A stretch of 64,000 nucleotides of DNA from contig NC_092091.1 in assembly GCF_045679555.1 (NCBI RefSeq), forward strand, positions 68,973,220 to 69,037,219, given 5' to 3'. The position numbers and the translations under genes were made by a program. Below the pieces are notes generated by a model, which ran no database searches, had not been told where the DNA came from, and saw only the letters and a list, made by a program, of their open reading frames with translations. Shown here one piece after another: positions 36,386 through 48,643 of the stretch. Origin of the DNA: Salvelinus alpinus (Eukaryota > Chordata > Actinopteri > Salmoniformes > Salmonidae). The first letter of the stretch is position 1; each line of letters begins with the position of its first letter.

Positions 36386-37083
36386 GTAACGTGTACGCTA
36401 ATAATCAGGTAGCAAGTACAGGGAGTGAATTTAATAAATAAACGAACATGGAACAAAACAAGAAACACGAGTAGCATACAGACATGAAACATATAAACAG
36501 AAACAATAACGTCCGAGGAAAGAACCAAAGGGAGTGACAGATATAGGGGAGGTAATCAGCAAGGTGATGGAGTCCAGGTGAGTCTCATGAGGCGCAGGTG
36601 CGCGTAACGATGGTGACAGTTGTGTGTAATAATGAGTAAACTGGCGACAATGAGCACCTGAGAGGTGTGGGAACCTGTCGAGCCAGCTGAGGCATGGGAG
36701 CCCGACGAGCCGGCTGAGGCATGGGATCCCGACGAGCCAGCTGAGACATGGAAGCCTGACGAGGTAACCGGGGCTTGAGAAACTGTTGAGCCAGCTGAGG
36801 CATTGAAACCTGACGAGCTAGCTGAAGCATCCCTGGTAGCTTCGGCAATGGAAGCCTGACGAGGTAACCGAGGCTTGAGAAACTGTTGAGCCAGCTGAGG
36901 CATCCCCGGTTGCTTCGGCAGCCGCCCTTGGACACGACATCACCAGTAAAAAAGCTTAAAAAATCCCTGCTGCTTCTCTTTGGTGAGGCTTTATTCTGTA
37001 ACGTGTACGCTAATAATAAGGAAGCAAGTACAGGGAGTGAATTTAATAAATAAATTAACATGGAACAAAACAAGATACACAAA
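36386..37083 (-). mobile_element. LTR-like retroelement fragment inside Tc1 copy 3
   Basis: It is bounded by near-identical direct repeats (36386-36468 and 36996-37080) containing TGTAACGTGTACGCTAATAA and AAGTACAGGGAGTGAATTTA. On the minus strand these carry a poly-A signal (TTTATTAAATTC context) and end in ...GTACACGTTACA, resembling the 3' part of a fish Gypsy-type LTR. Between them is a 27-bp degenerate repeat (CCATGCCTCAGCTGGCTCG-like, 36660-36900). No gag or pol is seen. It interrupts the Tc1 sequence after CTGACTAGTC and before CTCCAGACATGACTC. Confidence 0.6.
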
Positions 37084-37468
37084 TCCTCCAGACATGACTC
37101 TTGGCATTCAGGCCAAAGAGTTCAATCTTGATTTCATCAGACCAGAGAATCTTGTTTCTCATGGTCTGAGAGTCTTTAGATGCCTTTTGGCAAACTCCAA
37201 TGTGCCTTTTACTGAGGAGTGGCTTTCGTCTGGCCACTCTACAATAAAGACCTGATTGGTGAAGTGCTGCAGAGATGGTTGTCCTTCTGGAAGGTTTTCC
37301 CATCTCCACAGAGGAACTCTGGAGCTCTGTCTGAGTGACCATCGGGTTCTTGGTCACCTCCCTGACCAAGGCCCTTCTCCTCCGATTGTTCAGTTTGGCC
37401 GGATGGTCAGCTCTAGGAAGAGTCTTGGTGGTTCCAAACTTCTTCCATTTAAGAATGATGGAGGCCAT
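37055..37468 (-). pseudogene. Tc1-like transposase, N-terminal half
   Basis: The minus strand reads SIILKWKKFGTTKTLPRADHP (second helix-turn-helix plus a GRP-like linker), LVREVTKNPMVTQTELQ, SGLYCRVARRKPLLSKRH and ILWSDEIKIELFG with the first catalytic aspartate (residue about 113 of this frame). The frame then hits the LTR-like insert; the remaining catalytic core beyond it is only partly present (35775-36385 carries mainly N-terminal/TIR-side sequence in reverse). The start of the protein lies upstream but is degraded. Non-functional. Confidence 0.85.
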
Positions 37469-37954
37469 TTTGTTCTTGGGGAGGGACCTTCAATGCTGCA
37501 GACATGTTTTGGTACCCTTCCCCAGATCTGTGCCTTGCCACAATCCTGTCTCGGAGCTCTACGGTCAATTCCTTCAAAGTCATGGCTTGGTTTTTGCTCT
37601 GACATGCACTGTCAACTGTGGGAACTTATAGACAGGTGTGTACCTTTCCAAATCATGTCCAATCAATTGATTTTACCACAGGTGAACTCCAAATCAAGTT
37701 GTAGAAACATCTCAAGGATGATAAATGTAAACAGGATGCACCTGAGCTTTATTTCGAGTCTCTTAGCAAAGGGTCTGAATACTTAAGTAAACAAGGTATT
37801 TCAGGTTTTATTTTTAATAAATTTGAAAAAAATTCAAAAACGTATTGTGTAGATTGACGAGTAAAAACACTTATTTAATCAATTTTAGAATAAGGCTGTA
37901 ACGTAACAAAATGTGGAAAAAGTCAAGGGGTCTGAATACTTTCCGAATGCACTG

Positions 37955-39469
37955 GACATGGTACTATATACAAATATTGCTCAATAATCAATCATACTTA
38001 AACAAAACATGAGCAATATATTTCCATTGTACAGATATCATAACGAAAGACTAGTGAAGTAGCTATCAGAGTCACTCACTAAGACGAGACCCACGGAGAA
38101 AGTCTACAGCCAAACCAAGACCAGTCCAGGGGTGCATCTCATTCTCAACAGTTCCTCTCCTCGTCTCCTCTCTTTCATCTACAGCAATCTAGAACCCCAC
38201 AGAGCCAATAAAATGAAAGGAAACCAGTTTTGGAAGCCAAGTCGGCCCTCTGATATCTCTCCAATAGGAGGAAACCCCAAGAGGGATTTGATCGTGCTCT
38301 CCAGATGAAACATCATGATCAGTATCTCTTCTCTAGTAGAGAGATCATATAAACTCATCACTGATCTATCTAATAGTTGAGCAAGTCTCCTATCCACTCC
38401 ACAGACAACAGACAACATAAAAAGCGGTAGATTATCTTTGGATGTGGCCCTTATCGTGGGAAGCGAGGGGCCAAATAAAACCCTCTAGTACACCTGGGGA
38501 GTAGAGCTGGGTTCTGATGCTCTGTCAAACAAAAAAGCAAAAGACAGGATAGCAGACTTCTTCTGGGGAGAGTTCCACGGCCTTATCCTCTAAGGATTCC
38601 TAGTACAGCCACTGGAGCCTCTGTGCCTCTCGTTCACTCTGCATCTCCCGTTAGTCTTTCTCTCAGTCTCTCCTCCTCTCTTTCTTTCTCTGCCCCTCCT
38701 TTCTCTCTCATCCCTCTCTCCTCCCAGGCTGGACTAAGCCCTGCTCAGCGCTGCCCTGCCTCTGATGTCCTGGGCTGCCTTTGTTGACTGAGCTCCCGGG
38801 GAGAAGAGACAGTAGAGAGCTGATCTGGCCGTCTAATCCACCTCCTCAGAGGACCAGAGGGAAGCTGCAGTCCTCCTGTCCTCCTCTTCACCATAGAGAG
38901 AAAGAGAGGTGACATTGAACATGACTTGATACTGTGGAGACTGGTCCTAATATGAGCTGGGGTGTATCTCAATAGTTTTAAAATGGCTCCCTCTCCTTCC
39001 TTGTTTCCTTTCCTTTTATCTGTCCTCATGTGAAAGACCCTGAACGGTTAAGATCTGAGACTAGATGATCGTAATGAGCCAGACTTGAAATGCAGTGTTG
39101 ACGGTCAGTGTACATCTTTATCGTACGGTAGCAATTATTTTCATTGGATCGCGATCTAAATCCAAAAAGTAGACAAAGAAAACCCAACGCGACACTTCCT
39201 TTTCTCCAAGATTCACAAGGGAGAATCAACAGTACAGTAAACATGCTGCATTATACATTTCACAATGCATTTGGCTGAGAGTCACAGACACACCTATTAC
39301 TTTAAACAGTGAGCCAAGTCTGTCTGGTTGTCTGTCATATCAAAGCCAGACCATCTCCTGGTGCTGAGAGAAGCAGGGAGAGAAACTGTGTCAGGGAGAA
39401 AAGGGGAAGTCAGTCAACTCACTGGAGGCTGTTTCTCTCAGGCTCCTGGTTCCTGTTATACTGGTGTCG
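37955..39469. other. intergenic stretch
   Basis: No gene recognised. 38640-38730 is CT-rich. Confidence 0.5.
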
Positions 39470-40337
39470 AAATGAGAAGGAGAGGGAGGCAGTGAGGAGG
39501 AGAGGGAGGGAGGCAGTGAGAAGGAGAGGGAGGCAGGCAGTGAGAAGGAGGGAGGCAGGCAGTGAGAAGGAGAGGGAGGCAGGCAGTGAGGAGGAGAGGG
39601 AGGCAGGCAGTGAGGAGGAGAGGGAGGCAGGCAGTGAGGAGGAGAGGGAGGCAGTGAGGAGGAGAGGGAGCCAGTGAGGAGGAGTAGGGAGGCAGAGAGG
39701 AGGAGAGGGAGGCAGAGAGGAGGAGAGGGAGGCAGAGAGGGAGGGAGGCAGAGAGGAGGAGAGGGAGGCAGGCAGTGAGGAGGAGAGGGAGGCAGTGAGG
39801 AGGAGAGGGAGGCAGTGAGGAGGAGAGGGAGGCAGTGAGGAGGAGAGGGAGGGAGGCAGTGAGGAGGAGAGGGAGGGAGGCAGTGAGAAGGAGAGGGAGG
39901 CAGGCAGTGAGAAGGAGGGAGGCAGGCAGTGAGAAGGAGAGGGAGGCAGGCAGTGAGGAGGAGAGGGAGGCAGGCAGTGAGGAGGAGAGGGAGGCAGGCA
40001 GTGAGGAGGAGAGGGAGGCAGTGAGGAGGAGAGGGAGCCAGTGAGGAGGAGTAGGGAGGCAGAGAGGAGGAGAGGGAGGCAGAGAGGAGGAGAGGGAGGC
40101 AGGCAGTGAGGAGGAGAGGGAGGCAGGCAGTGAGGAGGAGAGGGAGGCAGTGAGGAGGAGAGGGAGGCAGTGAGGAGGAGAGGGAGGCAGGCAGTGAGGA
40201 GGAGAGGGAGGCAGAGAGGGAGGGAGGCAGAGAGGAGGAGAGGGAGGCAGGCAGTGAGGAGGAGAGGGAGGCAGTGAGGAGGAGAGGGAGGCAGGCAGTG
40301 AGGAGGAGAGGGAGGCAGTGAGGAGGAGAGGGAGGCG
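39470..40337. repeat. purine-rich 20/24-bp minisatellite array
   Basis: Built from GTGAGGAGGAGAGGGAGGCA (20 bp) with or without an extra GGCA (24 bp), and AGAGAGG variants. The strand is almost pure purine with scattered C/T. A block of at least 200 bases is repeated with an offset of 367 (landmarks CAGTGAGAAG at 39514 and 39881; GAGCCAGTG near 39669 and 40036). Complementary-strand frames of about 350 codons (SLPPSPPHCLP-like) are artefacts. Confidence 0.95.
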
Positions 40338-41039
40338 GAGGGCTAATTGTGATGGGCTGGAAGCTGCGGCGATTGGCAGCTGAGATCCACCTCTGTCTTT
40401 GTACTCCTTGGCCTCCCTGCTCTCTCCCAGCGCTCCCCACCCAAGTGACATAGGGGGGCTTTCGTAATCACACCAGGGGTGCCCCGAGACACTACCACAC
40501 CCCTCAACCCCTATCATTGATCGGCCTCCCAGTCAACTCCTGACCCTGGCCCCCTCTTACCCCCTCCAGGAGAGGAGCAACCCCAGAGGAAAGCTCTGCG
40601 GAAAAAATAACTGTGACAGGTGGATTAAATAAAGAAAGGGCAAAGAAAAAGAAATGCCACAGAGTTGATCACGTGGGGAGGAATAAAAGAAAGAGGAAGG
40701 AGAGGGAAAACTTCGCAACTGGAACTAGTGATCAAAGTAATTCCCCTCGGAGACCTGCCCTTAATGAGAGTTGTACAAGAGAGCGAAAGAGGGGAGGAAG
40801 ACAGAGAAAGCGAGAGAGGGAGGGGGAAAAAACGACAAGTGGATGGCTCTAATTCTCCATTCCTATAGAGCGAAGGATGGGGGGAGCATGTGGACGTGGT
40901 ACGAGGGCTAGCACAGGGGAAGGCAGGAGTGTGAAGGGTGCGTTCAGGATCTCTTAACGTCTTCACTGGGGGGGGGGGGGGGGGAGCACAGAGAGCCAAG
41001 GCCAGGTTAATTAAACCCAAGAGGCTTCTGGGTAGTCAT
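40338..41039. other. intergenic stretch with G17 tract
   Basis: No gene is seen. An uninterrupted run of 17 G lies at 40968-40984, and 40680-40840 is purine-rich. Confidence 0.6.
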
Positions 41040-41560
41040 TTGAATATGTCACATAAATAGAGGCTGAGTGTCAAGCAGACAGGGCCGGATGGCAAACATG
41101 TTGACTATGCATTAAAAGACGGCGAGAGAGAGAGAATAAAATAAAAAGGGGCTCCATGCTAATTTGTGCGACTCTACACTACACGCCCCCCCCCCTCCTT
41201 CCTCTGTTCTTGTATCATCCCCACTGCACGCTGGATTTCTCAGTTATTAATGTTTGTCATTAGCAGCATTACGCCAGAGGACAGTGACTAGGGAGAGAAA
41301 CCAAGCACAAATTTATATGGGACAAATATTGACAATAGCTCGCTCCTGGGTATTCGACGGAGAATAAAAGATGCAAACTATGTTAATGAATGGTAATTAA
41401 CCACTGGGGCATAGTGCTCCCCGGGATCACAGCTAAATTGGTCCCTGTGTTGCTGGAGAGACAGTCCTGGGCTAATCCACCCTTTATTATAGAAAGATAA
41501 AGGAAAAAAATGACATCATTAGCATATATTTGAAAGGGGGGTGGGATAAAAAGTTGAATT
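41040..41560. other. candidate conserved non-coding element
   Basis: Repeat-free and rich in TAAT/ATTA words (TTAATGTTTGTCATTAGCAG, GTTAATGAATGGTAATTAAC, CATCATTAGCATATAT), unlike its purine-rich surroundings. Conservation is a guess from composition; nothing in a single sequence proves it. Confidence 0.25.
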
Positions 41561-42244
41561 ATTTCTTGTTAATTCCTGAACGGATGATTTTACATAAGGT
41601 TGTTAATTGTACTTAAAAAAAGAGGGAGAAGGAATAATTTAAAACAAAGGGATGAGAAAGGAGGAGAGGAAGACATGATCAGAGAGAGAGAGAGAGGGAG
41701 AAGTGTGGTGGTCTCGGGTGTAGGACTCCTGCTCAAGGACAGAGGAGACCCAGATCACGGTTTGATATTCACTATGAATAATAAAAGAAGAGAAAGAGAG
41801 AGGGAAGAGAGAAACATAAAAGGGCTGGAGAGGTACGTCAGGGGTGAGACTGCTCCCTCTCTACCACTGGGCTGCTTGTGTGTGTGGCCCACTGAAGACC
41901 CTCGTTAATGAAGTCAACAGTGGGGGTCGCTCATTACCGTCGGAAACCATGCTGATGGTCTACCAGTCGCCTGTCAATCATCTGGGAGACAGGGAGCCTC
42001 GCCTCCGCCCGTCCAATAGAGGAACTGAATCATGGTCCATCACTGTCAACAAGGCAGGACAGAGTCTAGATACACTACTGTCTTTCTATTAGCTACAGTT
42101 CTAGGTCTCGCTTTAAAAATATATTTTTATCTCAACGAGACTAGCCTGGATATAAAAATGATTTGGTCTTTAACCACTGACCCAACAGTACATTCTGGCC
42201 ATGAAAACATTGCAGCACATGATGCATCAAGAAAATAATAATTG
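41561..42244. other. intergenic stretch, purine-rich at left
   Basis: No gene recognised; 41600-41840 is GA-rich. Confidence 0.5.
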
Positions 42245-42600
42245 TTTTAAAGTGGCAATATGTAACTTTTCGTGCAATAGAAATGTGAGTTATAGATCCA
42301 TCATTCCACTTGAAAGTAAGTCTAAGAAGTGGTAAATCCGTTCTATGTGCGCTGTTCTATGCTTCCCGTTCTTAAGTTTGTTTTTGTGTATTTTACTTTG
42401 GGTTTTGTACACCAGCTTTAAACAGCTGAAACAACAATATTTTTGGTTATGGAAAATATATTTCACAGCGGTTTAGATGGTACAATGATTCTCTACACTA
42501 TACTATCTTATTTTGTTACATAAACTGACATTAGGCAAACTATTAGAGTTTTAGCAACCAGGAAATGGTGGAGAGATTTCTGCATAGTGCACCTTTAATG
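42245..42600. repeat. dispersed MITE-like repeat
   Basis: TTTTAAAGTGGCAATATGTA at the left and GCATAGTGCACCTTTAA at the right are inverted; the inside carries GAACGGGAAGCATAG (as complement) and ACCATCTAAACCGCTGTG (as complement), blocks I recall from a salmonid repeat. No coding capacity. Confidence 0.7.
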
Positions 42601-43995
42601 TGACATATCAATAACCTTGACTCCATAGTGTAAAAATAAAACAATTGGCAACACTTTTATTTAAATTCAGTTTCAATCAATTAACAATATAACATAATTA
42701 CCTATTGCAGAATACAATATGAAGTGAACACACAAATGTAAATAAAATACATTTCACAATACACCTAGACATAACAAACAAAATGTATATTTTATGATAT
42801 CATTCACGTTAAAAGCATTTGGGTCACTGAAACGTGAATGGAACAATGGAATCCAATCGGTCCAAATGGGACATGGAATGCATGTGTCGGGTTTGAGTCC
42901 AGTATATCCTAAGAGGAGAGAGAGTATGTCTGCTTCTTACTTTAAGAGTGTACTTTTTCTTTCGTTGAGTCTGCACTGTTGGGTCAGGTCCCACTCCGAG
43001 CACCCTGGGGGGTCCTTGAGATCCACAATAAATTACTGAAAATATCTAAATAAAAAAACCATAACAAATCATGTCTAACTTGAAGTAAAAACGTAAGCAT
43101 AATGTTATCATCACCTCAGGATGGCGTTTGGAGTAGGGAGAGAAAGAGAGCGTTTGTCTCTGTACTGTAAATTAGCCTGACGCTAAAGGGCCCTGTCTCG
43201 CAGATGGAGCGCGCTAACCACTAACGCAGATGTTGGGGGCTCATTTACAAAGGCTGGGCCCCGGCACGGCACTAGACCGCTGCGTGAGCGAGTGGCTCGG
43301 AGTGAGTCGACAGCGCTTTTCTCGTAAATATTGGTTCTGGAAGCGCGGCGTGGAGGCAACTTCATACACGTGCGCGCTCACGCACACACACACGCACACA
43401 CACAGAGAGAGCAACTTCATGTCGACTTGGCCAACTCAGCCCCCGCTGAGAAAGAAAGGCCTGGGCACGAAGGAGGGATGGAGAGAGAAGAGGAGGAGGA
43501 GAGTGAGAGGATGACAGTTTTTCCCAGCCGCAGCCCTCAGCCCCGGAGTGGGAGTCAGGCGATTTCGCTGACTGGTGTTGTGAGCGCGGCCAGCGCTTCT
43601 GTCAGCACTTTCCTCTCCTTCATCTTCACACACAGCACCTCCATTAGGAGAGCAGCAGAGGGGATCTGTGGAGGGGGAGGGGAGAGAAAGAAGACAGAAA
43701 AAACACAGAACAGTTCAAGTGTGCTTTTTGACACTTGGCATCTTTTCAGAGGGCAGGTTTGTTGTTATTGTGGTACAGTATAGAGAGGAGAGAGAGGTTG
43801 GGCCTGAGAGGGGCAGTAGAGAGAGGTTAGGCCTGAGAGGGGCAGTAGAGAGAGGTGGGCCTTGAGAGGGGCAGTAGAGAGAGGGGTTGATCCATGTTTA
43901 GTGTTTTCCACAAAGCATTTCTTAAAAACAGATTACGTCGCACTAATGAAAAAGGAACAGCTGAGCACTTTGTTATTTTAGGATGTGCTGAGGTA
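42601..43995. other. intergenic stretch
   Basis: Short (CA)n at 43382-43402. A GAGAGGTTGGGCCTGAGAGG-like 30-bp motif is tandemly repeated three to four times at 43785-43885. No gene recognised. Confidence 0.5.
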
Positions 43996-44689
43996 CACCA
44001 TATATACAAAAGTATGTGGACACCCCTTCAAATTAGGGGATTTGGCTATTCCAGCCACACCTGTTGCTGACGGGTGTATAAAATCGAGCACACAGCCATG
44101 CAATCTCCATAGACAAACACTGGCAAACACACCCGCACTGAAGAGCTCTGACTTTCACCGTGGCACCATCATAGGATGCCACCTTTGCAACATGGAAATA
44201 ATCATAGGATAATGGTCTGGGACTGTTTTTCATGGTTCAGGACCCTTAGTTCCAGTGAAGGGAAATCTTAACTCTACAGCATACAATGACATTCTAGAAG
44301 ATTCTGTGCTTCCAACTTTGTGGTAACAGTTTGGGGAAGGCCCTTTCCTGTTTCAGCATGATAATGCCCCCGTGCACAAAGCGAGGTCCATACAGTAATG
44401 GTTTGTCGAGATCGGTGTGGAAGAATTTAACTGGCCTGCACCTAGCCCTGACCTCAACCCCATTGGTATAATCACCCAAAATCAGCACATGTCCTCACTA
44501 ATGCTCTTGTGGCTGAATGGAAGCAAGTCCCCACACCTATGTTCCAACATCTAGTGGAAAGCCTTCCAAGAAGAGTGGAGGCTGTTATAGCAGCAAAAAG
44601 GGGGGGGGGGGCAACTCCATATCAATGCCCATGATTTTGGAATGAGATGTTGGATGAGCAGGAGTCCACATACCTTTGGTTCTGTAATG
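43996..44689 (+). mobile_element. Tc1-like transposon 4, internally deleted
   Basis: TA-flanked (43994-43995, 44690-44691). The left end is CACCATATATACAAAAGTATGTGG; the right end CCACATACCTTTGGTTCTGT is its diverged inverted partner. At 694 bp it is under half the length of a full element. A G-run occurs at 44600-44611. Confidence 0.85.
44139..44635 (+). pseudogene. Tc1-like transposase, central deletion
   Basis: N-terminal remnant KSSDFHRGTIIGCHLCN (44139-44190) is joined directly to the C-terminal half: VPVKGNLNSTAYNDILEDSV, then FLFQHDNAPVHKARSIQ (second catalytic aspartate), WPAPSPDLNP, and VESLPRRVEAVIAAK near the end. The first aspartate and second helix-turn-helix are deleted. In-frame TAA codons occur after LPTLW and after ARSIQ. 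Non-functional. Confidence 0.83.
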
Positions 44690-45310
44690 TACATACTGGT
44701 GTTCTGCTAGTCAGCATGCTCTCTGAGTGTTCAGTGTTGTATACGAAAGGAGAGGAGGACTCTAGACTAATGAGAGTTGCACTCAGTGTTAAAGTTGAGA
44801 GGAATAGTTTGGGTTTCTCTCACTGTGTATGTGTGTGTGGTTTCCTTGCTGCAGGCGAGGGAGAGAGAGAGGGGGCAGTCTTAACCTCTGCGCCCCGGCT
44901 AATTTTGTTTTTCCTCTTGCCTCTCAAAACCGACACAAGGACTTTATGGAAATCAGGCCCTGGCGATCAAAGGCAGATATATCACACATAAATATTCACA
45001 TCAACTCCGTGCATCCGCTCTGAAACGCTGGGAAACCTATTCATTCCTGTAGTGGGGTTTTTAAAGTCTCGCTGTGGCCAGATTTGAGTAGTAGTGGACT
45101 GAAGCTGGCTTAGCTCTGAAACTCATAAAAAGTTGTATTATGCTTTAATCATAAAATATGTAAACCAGATTAGTACTAAGTACTGGAGCTTAAAGGTTCT
45201 CTTCACGCTCAGATCTTGAAAGTGAATTGAAGTGGCTTACTGGAGGAATTATACAGAAGTTACACATTCAGGATGTTTATTTAGCTCTTTCTGTCTGTCA
45301 CGCACACACG
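44690..45310. other. intergenic stretch
   Basis: No gene is seen. 44885-45070 is repeat-free with conserved-looking composition, but I have no direct support for function. Confidence 0.4.
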
Positions 45311-46076
45311 CAATGCTGAGACACCTCTCTGTTCCTCTGAGTCTCCTCTACCACTGCTGAGACACCTCTCTGTTCCTCTGAGTCTCCTCTACCACTGCTG
45401 AGACACCTCTCTGTTCCTCTGAGTCTCCTCTACCACTGCTGAGACACCTCTCTGTTCCTCTGAGTCTCCTCTACCACTGCTGAGACACCTCTCTGTTCCT
45501 CTGAGTCTCCTCTACCACTGCTGAGACACCTCTCTGTTCCTCTGAGTCTCCTCTACCACTGCTGAGACACCTCTCTGTTCCTCTGAGTCTCCTCTACCAC
45601 TGCTGAGACACCTCTCTGCTCCTCTGAGTCTCCTCTACCACTGCTGAGACACCTCTCTGTTCCTCTGAGTCTCCTCTACCACTGCTGAGACACCTCTCTG
45701 CTCCTCTGAGTCTCCTCTACCACTGCTGAGACACCTCTCTGCTCCTCTGAGTCTCCTCTACCACTGCTGAGACACCTCTCTGTTCCTCTGAGTCTCCTCT
45801 ACCACTGCTGAGACACCTCTCTGTTCCTCTGAGTCTCCTCTACCACTGCTGAGACACCTCTCTGCTCCTCTGAGTCTCCTCTACCACTGCTGAGACACCT
45901 CTCTGCTCCTCTGAGTCTCCTCTACCACTGCTGAGACACCTCTCTGTTCCTCTGAGTCTCCTCTACCACTGCTGAGACACCTCTCTGTTCCTCTGAGTCT
46001 CCTCTACCACTGCTGAGACACCTCTCTGCTCCTCTGAGTCTCCTCTACCACTGCTGAGACACCTCTCTGCTCCTCT
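45311..46076. repeat. 41-bp minisatellite, about 18.7 copies
   Basis: The unit CACTGCTGAGACACCTCTCT ... GAGTCTCCTCTAC recurs exactly every 41 bases from 45311 to 46049. Units vary only at GTTCC/GCTCC, with the two variants interspersed towards the right. Confidence 0.97.
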
Positions 46077-46155
46077 CTGCAGAGACAACACTCCACAGCA
46101 CAGGGCTATGGGAGAGGAGACCGAGAGGGTCATAATGATGATAATAATAATAATA

Positions 46156-46283
46156 TATGGTATTTAGCAGATGCTTTTTATCCAAAGATACTTACAGTCA
46201 TGCGTGTTTACATTTTATGTATGGGTGGTCCGGGAATTCTGGCTTTGCAAGGACAATGCTCTACCAACTGGGCTACAGAGGAC
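46156..46283 (-). mobile_element. tRNA-related SINE, degraded
   Basis: The same family as 14008-14138: GCAGATGCTTTTTATCCAAAG at the 3' side and ATGCTCTACCAACTGGGCTA (complement of the A-box region) at the 5' side. Its 3' end on the minus strand is a TTA-rich tail (46134-46157), as in the 61055 copy. The B box is lost. Confidence 0.75.
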
Positions 46284-48643
46284 CACATAATGATAACTAT
46301 GATTGATATGGCTAAATAAAGGTAAACATACTGATTGAGAAGTGTACCTCAGTCTAGTCTGGCTTAAGTGTGTGTAACTCATAGTCTACATAAACACAAC
46401 CTTCCTTATTCACAGAGGTGACCTATCTGGTTTGTATGCTGTGTGTATTCTGGCAAAAGGGCCTCAGTACTTCTGCACGGAGCGTTTTCTTTTAGTAGCC
46501 GTATGGGTTACATTTGTGACAGTCAGTGAGATCAAACACAGAGCTTGCTACCTGGGGCAGGTGAACACGCAGGCCCTGGAGCGACACACACACTGTACTC
46601 ATGTCTCTGCCTGCTCTCTCTAATGGCACCAGAGGGACCGCTAGGACCTGTCATTACTATGTAACCGCTGCTTTACAGGGGCCCTGGGCCCCTAGGGCAG
46701 CATGCACCTTTTCAGTGGACACCCCATGAATGTCTTTCAGAACCCGTCCTAGAACCTGTTTTGTTCCTTGTCAGTGACTCTTTGTTAGTTCCACCTTCTG
46801 TTTGAGTGACAATTTTTGGTTTCTTGCTGGGGAACGTACCAAATTGTTAACTAGCAACAACAACTGGGCCCTAAAAGACACCCACCAGAAGAGACAAACA
46901 AAATAAAAACCCCAACCAAACTTAAAGACAGGAAGTTAACCAAAAAGTGGAGCAAAACGAAAACAGGGAAGATCAGATATATTACAGTTTTTTTAGATAT
47001 CAACTGGGCCAGCACAGGTGAAACAGCTTCTGACTAACGGGATGACAAGCCAGCACAGGTGTAACACATACTGACTAACGAGGTGACACCAATCGGTGCG
47101 CCCAACATGCTAACGTCCAACCCCGAAATATAAATGGAAAAACCAAAGCCTGTAACACCTTCCCCCTAGCCCCCATCACTATTCAATAGGCCCTGCAGAC
47201 CAGAGCGATTGTCTGGATATGTTTTCATTAACACGGCCCGGTCTGTTAGCGCTGACGTGCTAAGCTACCCACGTTGAAAGTCTGTGTGTGTGTGTGTGTG
47301 TGTGTTGAGAGACTGACAAGAGACAATATAAGGTGGCCGGGGGCGCGACGTAAAGGTGGTTTTACCAGACCAATTAAATGCCACTGTTATTCCAGTGCCT
47401 GGGGCGCCGCTGGAGGCGGGGAGCCGTTCGCGGTACAACACCGGGGCTCCCATTGTGCGTTAGACGCCATTATGTGCACAACACCTCCCTTAACCGATCG
47501 ATCATTCACACGCTTTTTGTTCTCCCTCGGAACAGGTTAGCAGGTTTCGAGGGCCCAATTTGTGTGAGGAGAGGTAGACATGCATGGTGTTAGTGTGGAA
47601 GTCTAGATAGAAATGGAAAGAGGGAGGGGGACGACAGAGACAAAGGAGCGGTAACAACACATTTTTTATTTGTTGCATTGCAGCAATGTTCTCTTGCAGC
47701 AGGGTGATCTGTACCTCTTAGAAATGTGATTGACTGATTGGTGGACTGATTGATTGAATGCTTGTTCTCCAGGGCCCTTGCATACACCACTGAAATGGTA
47801 CAATATGTTCCTGGTACAATATGTTTTACCGTCATTTATAAAGCGTCGATAAGACACCTCCAATCTAGGCCACCGCGGGGAAGGAGCTACTTTACATGAT
47901 CACAGGGAAACACTTTATGATCTTTGATCTGCTCACTTTTGTTTGAAATCAAAGTTATCAAACGGGGAATAAACAACAAGGAACAAAACAACAACACACA
48001 AAAGCACCCAAGACCTACTAAAAAAAGTCTGCATTTGATTATCCCGATAATGAACATGTCACATGCAGATTAAAAAAATAAAAAAAATAAAAAAACTCAG
48101 GTGAGTAAAAGGAAAAAAATCACCAAAGTCTATTCTTCTTCTCCTTCTTTCTCCTTGGTAATTACAGTTCTCTCCCTCTTTCTCTCTCTCGTTGCCGTGT
48201 TCCTTTCTATTCTCCCCTTTAGGGCCCCGGGAGACTGATATGAAAGGGAATTGGACACTTGGGGCCATAGATACTGTAATTAAAAATCTTTGCCTTATTT
48301 TTGAGTTGATATTTAGTTGGGAAACATCATCAGGTTTGTGCAACCTGTGTTATTAGAGCTGACCTAAATACAACCCATATTAAACGCTTCAGCAACGCTA
48401 CGGCAGGCCTTTGTTTTTCACTCATTAGGAGTGGAAATGAGGTGATCATCACAGACACAATTCAGGTATAAATACATTAAGGTTATATCCACACAAAAGG
48501 ATGCTGCAACGCTGCTGAAACCCTTTTATACCTGTTGGCAGAAACACACCATACTGTACAGTCTACTGAAGTGTGTAATCCTATCACAAATCTTGATGAC
48601 TTGACTGTTATGGTGCTGTTTCACAGTAGTTTGACTTTCTTCA
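46284..48643. other. intergenic stretch
   Basis: No gene recognised. GCCAGCACAGGTG.AAC..-..CTGACTAACG is repeated twice at 47009-47090. (TG)n at 47282-47304. Apart from these it looks single-copy. Confidence 0.5.

Larger units (their letters stand above)
35775..37954 (-). mobile_element. Tc1-like transposon 3 with LTR-like insert
   Basis: The left end CAGTGCATTTAGAAAGTATTC follows TA. The right end is its inverted partner, GAATACTTTCCGAATGCACTG, but the following TA has decayed to GA. Long inverted blocks include AATACCCCATAATGAC. The transposase is on the minus strand. A 0.7-kb foreign segment (36386-37083) replaces part of the coding region, which explains the 2.18-kb length. Confidence 0.92.

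Noticed and set aside
39391..40517. Open frames of about 350 codons on the minus strand
   Set aside because: Pure low-complexity translation of the purine-rich minisatellite; two overlapping frames give the same SLPPSPP peptide.
43183..43514. Frames over the CpG-rich stretch near 43200-43400
   Set aside because: Short, overlapping on both strands, no motif; could be a small CpG island, but there is no support for a gene.
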